Shown here: in pieces, positions 21,040 through 31,566 of the stretch | Layout: every line of letters begins with the position of its first letter | Position numbering within the stretch: the first letter of the stretch is position 1 | Assembly: GCA_964020085.1 (NCBI GenBank) | Contig: OZ026607.1 | Coordinates: 14,849,041 to 14,913,040 of the forward strand | DNA length: 64,000 bases | Origin: Micromussa lordhowensis | Taxonomy: Eukaryota > Cnidaria > Anthozoa > Scleractinia > Lobophylliidae | Direction: 5' to 3' | Position numbers and translations under genes: made by a program | The notes under the pieces: generated by a model | The model's input: only the letters and a program-made list of their open reading frames with translations | Database searches by the model: none | Told to the model about the DNA's origin: nothing

Positions 21040-21962
21040 TAGCCTCCCACGCAGACGCTCTTTGGGCTCGTCACGCAATATTCCTTCCCCACGAACGTCT
21101 GCTGAAGCCAAGGGGACATTCCTTTCCCTTTGTTTGATTGCGTCCCAGTTTGGACTCAAAGATCAGCTGGAGATCACGTGAAAACTACTTTAGAGCCAAT
21201 CGGCGTCGGCTAATTATGTAATTAAAAGCTAATAATAAACTGAACAGGCTCCCTTGGGGCGAGAAGTACAACTCGAACTGTTGCATTTTCACGTACGGCA
21301 ACGTCAACGTTTTCAAGTTTACTATGCAGCTTTTCTATAGCTAATCCAGTCCGCGTTCGTAGATCTACGAGCACTTTATCTTTTTCACAGTGAAATAAAG
21401 GTAAACTATAGTTTCTCGATGGGGATTTAAACAGATTATCGTAACTGTCTCACACACTCAATGAAAGGACACGCTCAGCTGCACGCTAGTATTTTGGCGC
21501 TTTGCGATCATTTCAAGTAGACTTTCCGCAGGCTTCCAGCATTTGATAGAAACCAGCCATGCAAATGAATGTCCGCGTACGAACATGTCCATCCTTTTCT
21601 TCCCATATTAAATACTTTACAGCTTCTTGCCGATAACGTTGAGATAATCGTTGAAAGGTCGCGTGGGTATCCGTAAATTAACAAAGACGAGCACATTTTT
21701 CTTCACGAAATATTCCATAGCTTCTCGCTGAAAAGGATTCAAATCGACGATTTTGGAAGTCTCGCAAACCCGTTGGAAGGCCACGCAAATATCCGCCATT
21801 CTTACAACGTCGCGCGCGAAAATTGATCAAGGTTCAAAGTTCGCTGCCTTGATCGGGAAGTCCGCTGTGATTGGTCTAATTAAACAACCCATTCGTTTCA
21901 GCAGACGTTCGTGGGGAGGAATATTGCGTGACGAGCCCAAAGAGCGTCTGCGTAGGAGGCTA
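21040..21962. mobile_element. Mutator-like element MULE-2 (923 bp) with 66-bp TIRs and perfect 9-bp target duplication
   Basis: 21040-21106 (TAGCCTCCCACGCAGACGCT...) and the reverse complement of 21897-21962 (TAGCCTCCTACGCAGACGCT...) differ by one substitution and one indel. TAATAAGGA flanks both sides exactly (21031-21039 and 21963-21971). The near-identical termini and perfect duplication indicate a recent insertion. Internal cargo is the start of a RecQ-like helicase on the minus strand. The first ~255 bp recur inverted at window position 1-262, so the family is multi-copy. Confidence 0.9.
21617..21799 (-). pseudogene. Second RecQ-like helicase N-terminal fragment, inside MULE-2
   Basis: The minus strand from ATG at 21799 reads MADICVAFQRVCETSKIVDL, then NPFQREAMEYFVKKNVLVFV, the pre-motif I region of RecQ-like helicases (F-Q-x-E-A-x-x-x-F entry helix). 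After VFVNL the Walker A should appear, but the frame goes to RIPTRPFNDYLNVIGKKL and a stop, so motif I is absent. The fragment begins 163 bp inside the right terminus and reads inward, as in MULE-1, although its sequence differs clearly from the MULE-1 helicase. A CCAAT box (GATTGGTC, 21870-21877) lies about 71 bp upstream. Confidence 0.6.
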
Positions 21963-22061
21963 TAATAAGGAAAGAAAGCTAAGATATTGTCTAACATTAT
22001 GATGATCTAGTTAATACCAGCCAAAGCAAGTGATATTGCTTTTTTTCTGTTTTAAAGATTT

Positions 22062-22375
22062 TGGTAAAAAGTCGACACGACTTATTGGAAGTCTAGTGGC
22101 GAGAGACTTAGCATAAAATACACCAAGGATATGGTGTAATGTAGGAAAAGTCGGCGACTCGACTCGACTCGACTCGAGTCGTCACGACTCGTCTTGGTAA
22201 AAGTCGACTCGACTTATTGGAAGTCTAGTGGCGAGAGACTTAGCATGCTCGGGTTCAGAAAATAAGTCGACTAGATAGCCAAAGTAAGTTCCACTTGGTA
22301 AAAGTCGACTCGACTTATTGGGAGTCTAGTCGTGAAAGACTTAGCGTAAAATACACTAAGGATATGGGGGTAGTC
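22062..22375. repeat. Three-copy tandem repeat with GACTC-rich spacers
   Basis: The phrase TTGGTAAAAGTCGACTCGAC then TTATTGGAAGTCTAGTGGCG and AGAGACTTAGC occurs, with variation, starting near 22062, 22194 and 22295. A run of CGACTCGACTCGACTCGAGTCG lies at 22151-22190. No coding sequence is supported here. Confidence 0.85.
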
Positions 22376-22712
22376 ATGAAATACACTGTTTTCGTTCTCA
22401 CTTTAGAACTGCTTGTTTGTTTGTATGTAACAAAAAAGAATAGTATCACTAAGTTACTTCCAAAAGTCCTTTTTTGAGGTTGTTCTCTATGTAAAACATA
22501 ACATTTTAAGTATTTCCCAGGTAATTATAGTTTATACTTAATTAAGCCAATTACTCTTAAGAGTTAAACATTGAAGTTCTATGGGAAATTATCAATAATA
22601 TATAATTTGCTTTATTGTTAACGGCATGAATTGTACATAAGTAAAAACAAATGAATAAATCAATAATTAGGCATGGTGTTATTCCTGAATATTTAGAAAA
22701 AGAAACACTCAC

Positions 22713-22841
22713 CAGTTGTATTCATCGAGCTCTTTTCTAACATGTTGCGCAAATGTGCATAAGGCTGTGTTGTACTTTCAGAACCAAATAGTTCTTCAAC
22801 GTCAACAACAGTTGCACATGGTCTTTCGACAACTAGTATCC
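22713..22841 (-). CDS. Candidate internal exon of an unidentified minus-strand gene
   Basis: An acceptor (TTTCGACAG) and donor (ACTG/GTGAGT) bracket 129 bases. Only one frame is open, entered after two bases, giving ILVVERPCATVVDVEELFGS and then TTQPYAHLRNMLEKSSMNTT. Sequence composition and splice signals look genuine. I recognise no family. Its entry phase (needs one carried base) does not match the exit phase of the candidate exon at 23731-23882 (leaves two), so an intervening exon or a lesion must be assumed. Confidence 0.45.
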
Positions 22842-23730
22842 CTGTCGAAACATTGAAAAAAGAAATAATTTGTTGTCATCAATTTAGTTTTAAAAGCAAT
22901 AGCAAAATTAATGATTTATAACTTTGTATTAGGGGGCTGATTTAGATTATATATTTTTTTAAAAAGATGCCATTTTAATATTTGCTGTATGTAATTGATT
23001 TAAAGTTTAAAGTACTAAAATGTCGAGCTGCTTTAAGTAGTATGAAGCATTATTAGGGTCAAAATTATAAAACAAATTATGTTATTGTGTTTGATATTTC
23101 ATTTTGGTGAACTACAGAATTATGTTCCAGCAGCGTTGTATGGAATTATGTTGGCTCTTTTAACTTCAATAAAAAATGTAATAAACTATGTGCGGCTTTT
23201 AGAATTGTGGTGGCAATATTTATATTTATATTGATCTGTTTCTAAACACAGGCATGCGCTGGCGGCACAATGAACGAAGGATTTTCAACACTGCAAAAGG
23301 CGGAGCTGAGATAGAGTTTTGGAAATTTCGAGTTCATTGTACAGCCGACAAGTGCGTGCATTTCTAAATAACGGAGAGACAGACTCTAACCCTTTTAATA
23401 CAGCTATATAATTCGAGAAAGGTTATTCGGAAAAAGAACACGAGACCGAAGATAGCATGAGTAGAAGTTATAGGGTGACCAATTGCACGCGCTGAATATG
23501 AAATAAGGACAACGAAAACGTAAACGGCACCTTTTCTTTCGCTTCCGATATGTAGAAACAAGGTGCATTTGGCGACGCTGAAATTTGGACAATGAACCGC
23601 GAAGATTGTATCTAAATTAAAACATTACCGCTAGTTTAAAACAGGTTTTGGTTTGGAAATAACTCGCCAATAATTGTTTCGGTTCGGTTTATAGTAAGAT
23701 TTCGCTTTGTTTTCAAAAGTGAAAGCGTAC

Positions 23731-23882
23731 CTGTAGTTAATACGGTAGCAATCCATATGATCACAGGCTCTTTCCAGGAAGCGTTCTGGACATTGACACA
23801 CGCGTGATGATGTTGGCACAATCAGACCAAAAGGGATGGAGGTGTCCCGCTGCTTTAAGGCTTTGGCAAAGAGACTACGCAT
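23731..23882 (-). CDS. Candidate exon encoding a Cys-rich peptide, unidentified gene
   Basis: A strong acceptor (CTGTTGTTTTTCAG) precedes ATGCGTAGT at 23882 and a donor (CTACAG/GTACGC) follows 23731. The open frame reads MRSLFAKALKQRDTSIPFGL, IVPTSSRVCQCPERF, LERACDHMDCYRINY, with four Cys in a short span. It is 152 nt. The upstream exon candidate at 23978-24072 cannot feed this frame, so the ATG at the exon start may be the translation start. No homologous family recognised. Confidence 0.45.
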
Positions 23883-23977
23883 CTGAAAAACAACAGATAA
23901 GTTTGAGTTTAAGAAACGTTCAATAGTTATTTTAGTTAAAAAAAAGAAAAGCAAAATGGTCTCAAATGTATACTTAC

Positions 23978-24072
23978 CTTTCGTAACTATTCGGCAAAAG
24001 TGCCCAGTCGAGTTCATATCGATAGTAATCCTTTAAATTTTTATCCAAATGATGCAGATGGTTTTCGGACAT
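23978..24072 (-). CDS. Candidate first exon (31 codons) of the same minus-strand gene
   Basis: ATG at 24072 opens MSENHLHHLDKNLKDYYRYE and LDWALLPNSYE, ending at a consensus donor (GAAAG/GTAAGT). The intron to 23882 would be 95 bp. The frame it hands over does not match the only open frame of the next exon. Either this is a decayed gene or one of the boundaries is wrong. Confidence 0.35.
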
Positions 24073-24677
24073 TTTGAAGTGACCCTTTCCGAGATTAACT
24101 TGGGGAACTGATCATGGCTTATTAGCACGCGAGTATCCTTTATATAACTCTCAAGAGCACTGTGACGAGTCATAGGAGTCGGGTGATATTGTAGAATAAG
24201 GCGATGTTGTCAGTGCGTTAATATAACCAAACAAAAACATAATGATTGTAATCATGGCGATAGGTGACACACAGCCAAAACAATCGTCTAGACTGTATAA
24301 AGCTTGGTACGTATGGATTTTATTTCCTCGAAAGTACAATATGTGACATCTGTAATTTTCCTGGAGATCAGCAAACAATTAGTACGAAAAGATTATGAAA
24401 GTTTCTTGTTAAAACTGAACAGCATTGGGTTCAAACAAAAGCAGCTAACAAAGGAAAGTTGTGAAAAAAATGTGATCGGCTACCAATAAACAATCATTTA
24501 CTGCAGAGCGTGTGCGGCGCTTTTTAGTCTATTGTAATTGGAATGTCGGGATCTGTATTTCAATTATTGTCTTTAAACATTCATTTTGTGAGGGCAAGAA
24601 GCAATATTACACAGCAAATGGGCAAGAGAATAGAAAACGGGATCGATTTAATTGAAAAGCTAGTTATATCCACCACT
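24073..24677. other. No gene recognised
   Basis: Possible upstream region of the minus-strand exon candidates. No motif assigned. Confidence 0.35.
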
Positions 24678-24699
24678 ATTCACCTTCGCTTCGGTGAAT
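24678..24699. repeat. Small hairpin with CTTCGCTTC apex
   Basis: ATTCACC and GGTGAAT flank TTCGCTTC. It has the same apex word as the foldbacks at 3746-3790 and 13591-13735, with an unrelated stem. Confidence 0.55.
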
Positions 24700-24734
24700 A
24701 ATTGTTAAATATACCGTTCTTCGCTTTAAAGCCC

Positions 24735-24832
24735 TAGCCTGCGTCGCAGACAGACAAAACCGCCGGTTTAGTCCGTCCTGTAGACGGACTATACCGGGGA
24801 TATTGTGACAGGTCCGAATGCAACGGAGGCTA
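24735..24832. mobile_element. Miniature Mutator-like element MULE-3 (98 bp)
   Basis: It begins TAGCCTGCGTCGCAG, nearly the MULE-1 terminus, and ends CAACGGAGGCTA, the MULE-2 type terminus. Flanks TTAAAGCCC (24726-24734) and TTAAGTCCC (24833-24841) agree at 7 of 9 positions. The interior holds a hairpin (CCGGTTTAGTCCGTC..GACGGACTATACCGG). The degenerate duplication makes the call probable, not certain. Confidence 0.55.
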
Positions 24833-24849
24833 TTAAGTCCCTTACAGTG

Positions 24850-25262
24850 CGAGTTATTTTGCGATTCGTATCAAGCTGTGAAGAAACGCTTAAAACCTAC
24901 CATTTGAATGCGCACGATTATAGAACGAGTAATATGAAGAATCGCTTAAAACGTATCATTTATCTGCACACGTTCAAAGAACGAGTAATACATAGTATGT
25001 CTTGTATCATGCCCGGGTTTGCTCCCTAATATAATATTCCGCTCTTCGCTTTTAAGTCTCAGACAGCGCAGCGCGAGTTATTTTGCGACTCGTGTCGAGC
25101 TGTGAAGACTGAATCGCTTACAAAAGTATCATTTGTCTGCACACGTTTATAGAACAAGTAATACATATTATGTGTTGTATCATGCCTAGGTTTGTTCATG
25201 TTCCGATCTTAGCTTGGTGTTAGTTCTTTTGTGACTTGTGTCGAGTTACTTCCAATCGACTT
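24850..25262. repeat. Degenerate direct repeats, unit about 230 bp
   Basis: GTTATTTTGCGAYTCGTRTC, then AGCTGTGAAGA, ATCGCTTA, ATCATTT.TCTGCACACGTT, ..GTAATACATA, TTGTATCATGCC and GGTTTG appear in order twice (about 24853-25021 and 25078-25195). A third, shorter start (GTTCTTTTGTGACTTGTGTC) lies at 25222. Confidence 0.75.
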
Positions 25263-25450
25263 TCATTGAGTCGAGTCAACACGTGTTGGAACGACTCGTG
25301 ACGACTCGGTCGAGTCGTGACGAGTCGTCAACATTTTGTACACTCTGACATCCATCAGTTTTACTTCCGGTAAGCACGATATCCGCTTCCGCTTGCGACT
25401 AGACTTTCGCTAAGTCGAGTCGTCAGTGCTCTTAGACTACTCGAGTCGAT
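25240..25450. repeat. GAGTCG-rich segment related to the 22.06-22.37 kb repeat, inverted
   Basis: Multiple GAGTCG/CGACTC words occur. The reverse complement of 25395-25420 (GACTTAGCGAAAGTCTAGTCG) resembles the repeated phrase of 22062-22375. It lies just upstream of the Harbinger Myb-like gene, so part may be that element's 5' region. Confidence 0.5.
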
Positions 25451-25465
25451 GCAGGTGTATTGGAC

Positions 25466-26190
25466 ATGGATGACTTGCTTATGTTGAGAGGATTGTTGCT
25501 TTTGCAGCCATGGCTGCACAAGAAAGCAACCAATGAGAGAGGAGATAATTTGGAAAAGCTGGCAGTATCCTTAAATGCTATTCCATATCCCCAATTCCGT
25601 GCTACTCAACGGTCTGTTCGTGATCACTATTCTACAATAGAAAAGGGATGAAGGAAAAAAGTCAGGGAAGAAGACGGAGCCTCAGGTATTGCCCCTAAAG
25701 AGGAAAAGGAACTAGATCAACTGTTAAATGAAACCACTGAACTTTTTGATGAGTCTGACAAAATCACAGATAAAAAAGGAGAACCAGGAAGAAGAAGCAA
25801 AAAAAGCAGAGGATATGCGAAAGACATCATTGGAAACGTTTAAAGATAGTGCAAAAAGGAATGCCGATCAATAGCAACAAACAGGACCGAAAAAAAGTAG
25901 AGGTAGTGGTGCAAACACTCTGGTTTAAATGAAAGATAGGGCAGAAGTAGAAGCTACTTTGCATCGTGATGAATTGGAGATAAAAAGGCAAGAGTTTGCA
26001 CTGCAAACAAAGGAGCAGGAGGGAAGACAACAGCAGTTTGATATGACGAACAAGCAAACTAAAGATGTTCAGCAGCTTCAGCAGCAGCAAATGCAGCAGT
26101 TTATCCAAATGAACGCAAATATGATGTAACTGCACCAACATCAAAGCCTTGCACTTATGGAGCTAATGAAAAGTTTTCTTGAGAAGTGCA
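25466..26190 (+). pseudogene. Harbinger Myb/SANT-like protein gene, disrupted
   Basis: From ATG at 25466: MDDLLMLRG, LHKKATNERGDNLEKLAVSL and RATQRSVRDHYSTIEKG. This matches the Myb/SANT-like helix set that partners Harbinger (PIF) transposases and delivers them to DNA. TGA at 25649-25651 interrupts, then RKKVREEDGASGIAPKEEKE continues in frame. A frameshift near 25,775 leads to QEEEAKKAEDMRKTSLETFK, two more stops, and a charged Gln-rich coiled coil (LHRDELEIKRQEFALQTKEQ; QQLQQQQMQQF). At least three stops and a frameshift make it inactive. It converges on the transposase pseudogene at 26652-27657. Confidence 0.75.
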
Positions 26191-26651
26191 AGGGGTCAAT
26201 CTATGGAAGAGGTCATTTAAATGCACAAAGAGTTCACATTTTTATCAACTTGAGAACATTTTTAAGGAAGTAACAAATTAAAGATTTATAATAATAATTA
26301 TTGGTTTACATATATAATTGTAAAGGAAATATTGCTTAATATTGCTAACCTTTGAAAGCCACCGAATTGATGTTATGCCAGCACAAAAACCCGGTAGGTG
26401 GTTAGGGTTGAAGGAACTGGGGCTGATCCTTTATCAAGGCAAGAGGGCTTATCCAACTATAGAATTACATTACTCTCTGTAAACGTGCTAACCATTATTT
26501 GTTCTCATTAAATAGTTTATTTTGGTGACATTTATTTCACTTTAATTCCAATAATATTCTTAGCCTTTCTTAGCTGTATAATGTTTCTAAAGCAGTTCAG
26601 TTTTCCAAAGGAAAAGTGTCATTTAACTTTTGTAAAACCTGTTTTTCAGAC
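26191..26651. other. Intergenic spacer inside the Harbinger element
   Basis: AT-rich spacer between the two convergent Harbinger pseudogenes. No ORF of note. Confidence 0.45.
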
Positions 26652-27657
26652 TCAGTGAAAATAATCCCCAATTTCTGGGGGCGAAACATCAAAGTAGTAT
26701 GATGTGGTGGATTCGTAACAAGAAACACGAGCATTGTGAAGAAGGGCACATGTCACATACATTTTGCCAACAGCACTTAAACTTATCTTCAAGTTTTTTT
26801 TGAAGTCTAGAAATTTAAAAAAAAAATTATTAGATCTCAAAAATCCATTGAACAGAAACTCTGAATTCACTCACAGATTCATTCCATGCAGACTGTATGG
26901 GAGTTAGCCCAGCTCCTCGAAAATGTCCTTTCAGATGTAGGTGAAGGGGATATGCCGGATCTCCATAAATACATAGGGGGTTCCCATTTTTGCCTGCTGA
27001 AAATCGTTGCAATTGGTTTAGCACTCCAGATCTAGCTAACATCCCAGTATGTCTTTCCGTCGACAGGAACAAACAGGTTGGCAACAAGACCACTGGGTGT
27101 TGCAATAGATTCAAACTTTATAACATGGACTTCTTTGTGACCATTGTATAAGTACTTTTGGTTTTGTCCTGGTCGAGAAAAGGGCCTCCCAGTTCCGTCA
27201 ACAAACCCCCAACAGTTGTCAAGAGCACTGATCTCCCCTGTTGTGAACTGCAACAGCAAACTCATCTGAATGATCGGGGCTTAGCCAAATCCTAGTTCAA
27301 ATCAGTAAGAAGGCGGTTCCATGTTTGATACAACTCGTTCATAACAGCATTTGAGATCATACACATTTGTGGTTCTGGACTTCCAAATCTGGGTATCATG
27401 TCTACGTATCTACAGGGATAGGCAAATCTTTTAAGAAAAATACACAATGCATCAACCATGTCGACATTTACACCATTATAACAAACGATTCGATCCGGTA
27501 AAGACAACACGTCTGCCAAGTTGTAAATGTCATTCCGTAATCTCAATTTTTGCTGGAAACGCCAACACGACATAGCCCCGTTCGACCCAGACTTCTCACG
27601 TTGCGGTTGCCGTAGCCGTTGTCGGATCGTACGGTCTCTATCTATTACAGGCAGCAC
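26652..27657 (-). pseudogene. Harbinger (PIF/HARBI1-like) DDE transposase, disrupted
   Basis: Read from 27657 leftwards: FKRFAYPCRYVDMIPRFGSP, MISNAVMNELYQTWN, a break near 27,280, then DNCWGFVDGTGRPFSRPGQN (the first catalytic Asp region), QKYLYNGHKEVHVIKFESIA and LFVPVDGK. A frameshift near 27,050 leads to HTGMLARSGVLNQLQRFSAG and LCIYGDPAYPLHLHL (second Asp). After VSVQWIFEI a third break precedes KFLDFKKNLKISLSAVGKMY. The order is that of DDE_Tnp_4 nucleases of Harbinger elements. Three breaks in about 330 codons show it is dead. Terminal repeats of the element were not identified. Confidence 0.85.
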
Positions 27658-30600
27658 CTTATTGAAACATATAAGCAGGTGTTGTTTACAAGAATAGATA
27701 TGACCCCTTTTAGTGCATCTCCATGGAAACAGTTGTCTTTCAATACTGTCAAATAAATTATTTTTCGATTGGACGCTTCAAATGAAGTGTCCACAAACAA
27801 AGTGTTTATTTTTTCTGTGTGCCAATATTCTTTATTTCAATAATGTGATCAAGCCAATTTTTACTTCACTCCTACATTAAATAAATTACAACATCTCCAC
27901 CTCAGTATATAGTCAAGTGACTACTAATTGGTGACTATGATGACCATGACTAGTTTTTCAATACATCCCGGGGTATTAGATGCAAGGAAAGTCTTTAGGA
28001 ACTACTAGATATTATGAAACTTTCCTACCAAACATAGAAGAATTATTGTATAGGTCAGGTACTAAAGCCTAGAATTCCTCGATTCGCTCCGACGAAGGGC
28101 CAACGCTCGAAACATCAGCTTCCGAATCTCTTTACGGTGGTCAATTTACATTATCAACTCAGTTGATAAAACCAAATTATCTTAGTCCTATAACACCCTG
28201 GTTATAACACCCTGGCAAAATCATTCGACATGCATTATATCTCAAATAAAGGAGACAAATAAAGGAGACAAACTCACAAGTAGCTTTAGCCGATTTCGAT
28301 AACTTGATGAGTGCTCAAACTCAGCTCGATAATTCCACAAGAATTAGGCATCGTGAGCACGCAGTCGCCAGACTTTTCCGTCAGAAAAAAAAAAGAACTA
28401 TAGGGCCTGTTACTGTATCGTCATTTCAACGGGGAATTTTCTTTTCTTACATTAGCTCGAGGTTTGCATGCTATGTTTCTAAAAAGTGTGCAAGATAAGG
28501 CCGTGTAGGTATTGGCTCGAATCTTTTGTATTAGGCGTGAAATTTTGGTTCGGTAGACATAGTATCGAACAGTTGCATTACTAAGTCCATCAGAGTCTGA
28601 GATTTGGCTTCAGGTTTTGAGCGGAAATTAGGTTATGTAATTCGAAGAAATTCAAACGCCAAACGTTTATGTCTTTCCTCGTCTTTGTGACCTCCTTGTC
28701 CTCTAATTATCCTTTAGAACTTAGTTCCAGAGGTGAGAAGCGTTGCATGACCCTAATCCCAAACGATACGGTAATTTCAGTTCACTCCACCCGGGTGTTG
28801 CACTGGTCGGCGCATTTACAGAATGCTTACCGGTATTGAAAGAGCGAAGGAGTCAAAGAGCGAAGAATCGATCCAAAAAGCGAAGTATCATACCTACACC
28901 GACTTGTACATAGGTTAAAAATTGAAACTGCAACGACTCGGCAGGAAACCAGTTTTAAAAGTGTTAGACAAATAAGAATAGTACCATGGAAACAAGGCGG
29001 AAATCACGTGATAAAGTTGAAATTCAAAGATTTATAGCTAGATAAGCAGTGTCTGTCCTTCAAGCTCATAAAACCCTCCGAATGAAAAGTTTGTTTTCGG
29101 GTAAAATTTTGAGTGGCTAAAAAATACATAGGAATAGCCCAATTTCGATATATTGAAATTCTGCTGAAAATAGTAGACCTTAGCACGAGGCTCCGGGAAA
29201 TCAACCCCAAAAGGTCTCTAGACTCGTACTGAGGTCTATTGTTTTAGGCTGTATTTTAATGTATCGAAATTGGTCTAGCTAAAGAGCCCTTAATTTGCAT
29301 AATTTTATTCATTTAATTAATTTCTTGTAATTAACAGAGAGCTAGAATATGTAAAGTTTAGGCATTGATTGTAACCTGAGCCGAAATAAATTTATTTACG
29401 TTATGTGTGTTAGTTTTGTCCCCTTTATGCTCTAACATCGAAGAAAAGAAATATCATCCTTTGCTTCTCCTGTGATAGTCTGTGGTCTGCTTTCAACTGT
29501 TCAAAATATCCCCAAACTTATATGTCCCTGATCTTCATGTTTGATTTAAGCACACTCTGCGGAATGAAATTGGGATGAATCCGAGATCGAGATCACGGAA
29601 TGAAATTGGGGTGAGTCTGAGATCAGCTCCAATGATAATAACCACTGAAGTAAAGTCACCAATAATAACACAATAAAAATATGTTCCTGTGTAGCACTTA
29701 CCATAATGGTAGACGTAAAGTGAGATATCGGCCTTAGAGCTCTTATTAGTTAGCTAGCTCTCTTCCAAATCACCAGGATTTAGGGTTTAGGGTCAGCGCG
29801 GATAGTGTTCCTTTAAACCTAAATTTCACACCCGAAACCGTTTGAGCCAATCATAAGCCGAAAACCTATTTGTAAAATCAAAGTGGCTGTGAGCCACTGA
29901 ACTCGGATAATGATTTATGAAATGCTGAGAATTTGTATTAATTAAAAAAGGCAAGCCCATTCATAGCTTATGTCCAAACGTAGTCGTTCAAAATTACATC
30001 GAGAATAATCAACATCGTTGTTAGTTTCCCCTCATCAGGATTTTATCATCCGCATTTTTTCGTTCGCATTTTATTATCCACGCCTAACCAGCGCGGGTTT
30101 CAAAAGCACAATTGGGCGCCTGTTGTAGCCCCGTAACTAAGACTACCCTGTTTGTTAAGGTTTTCTGACTTAAAACATAATCTTTCAGTTTCCCTACTTT
30201 ACATGGTTTTGCTTAGGTGTCAAACATCCTATTTAAGGCCGGTTTTAAGTTATTCTGAGAACCTCCAAAGGATCGTGGAAGCAGTTTTCAGTGTTTCGTA
30301 TAGTCCTTTCCCTGCTGTTCTTGGTGGAATATTTGATTTCCCATCCACCAAAATAGTTGGGGATCTAGTTCGTGAACTAGTATCGGTGTTTAACCGAATC
30401 CAATTTTTTTTTCACAGAACTATTTCAACTAATAAGTAGATTCGTTTTAGCGAAAAAGAAATTTTGGGGTTAGGTGCACAGTGACGCCCATTTTTAACAT
30501 AGCTGTGTAGTCAAAACAATTCAAGTTTCCGCGACAGCAGTAAAGGCAATGCAATCAAACGACTCTTGTCTAGACTTAACATGACAGACAAGAACGGGTG

Positions 30601-31560
30601 GATAATGGTACCGACAAATTCAGTGGACAATGGTACCGATAAGTGTCTAAGTAACGAACGTAAGGTGTTTATCAGTTGTAAACAATGTCCATTGTCAGCA
30701 TTGTGGTTATGAATATTAACATACAAAATATAAAGACAAGATAATACAAGAATGACCATGTATAACCTCTAAAGCACGACTGCTTTAGTTTAAATTACCT
30801 CCCTTATCATGGGCGTGTTATCAATCATTATGCCAGTTATTTCTGTACTCAGAAGCTAAAATTAGGGAATGTAGATGGCAGGGTATTTTTGTTCTGCTTA
30901 TTGCACAAAGAGTTAGAACAAGAGCACACGCAGTAGTCAGGCTGACACCCCTTATTGTAGACGCTGGTCACTGAAAGAAAAAAAAAACTGATCAGGCCGA
31001 AACGGTATGACACTAACTAATAAGGCACTTCACTTGTAAATACATAATAAATAATTTTACTTATTCTACTTGTAAGGAGTGAAACGTGCGAATCTTTTGG
31101 TTCAGAGTCCAAGCAGTTTGATGGGTGGTGGGGGCTAATTAATGTGAAAACAATTCGAAAAGACTTACATAATTTAACCTGTAATCTTACATAACTTATA
31201 TTATTAATAATCTTACATAACTTAAAATGTTTTGATATCTTGATAACTCCATGACACTGAATGACTTCAAGTCTCAAATAATTTTCACTTGAATCTCTTG
31301 AGAGGGCAGTTTGACGGCCAAACGGTAAGCATGATTTGCCGAGCGAGAAACGACGTTACATTAAGGTTTGTAGAAGTTAATTACCATCGTTAGTTGTTGT
31401 TACGAGGTACGTAATTCGAATCGACTACAACAAAAAAATACAGATAAAGAAAGATAGTATATACTGGAAAATTTAGAGATATCACAATTAAGCATTTCAC
31501 AAAAAGCTAAGAAACGATATTCCTTTTTTTTCTCGTGATTCCTCCAACAGAATCCATACC
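27658..31560. other. Gene-poor stretch, no supported gene
   Basis: Only short ORFs. Minor items: a phrase GACGAAGGGCCAACGCTCGA with AACATCAGCTTCC (28,081-28,125) that resembles 3' tails of reverse-transcriptase elements; a short direct repeat of GGAATGAAATTGGG (29,561-29,610); and two TTTAGGG words at 29,780-29,793, too few to mean a telomere relic. Confidence 0.4.
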
Positions 31561-31566
31561 AATTAA

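Noticed and set aside
21040..21962. Assignment of MULE-2 to hAT
   Set aside because: hAT elements make 8-bp duplications and have short TIRs. Here the symmetrical TAGCCTCC/GGAGGCTA ends leave a 9-bp duplication and the TIRs are 66 bp.
22151..22190. CRISPR-like or minisatellite array
   Set aside because: The repeats are simple GACTC words without regular unique spacers, in eukaryotic DNA.
29776..29795. Telomere-like TTTAGGG repeats
   Set aside because: Only two units, and not the animal TTAGGG type. Chance is sufficient.
30152..30439. 95-codon plus-strand ORF in the gene-poor region
   Set aside because: No motif, no splice or promoter context, and composition typical of chance ORFs.
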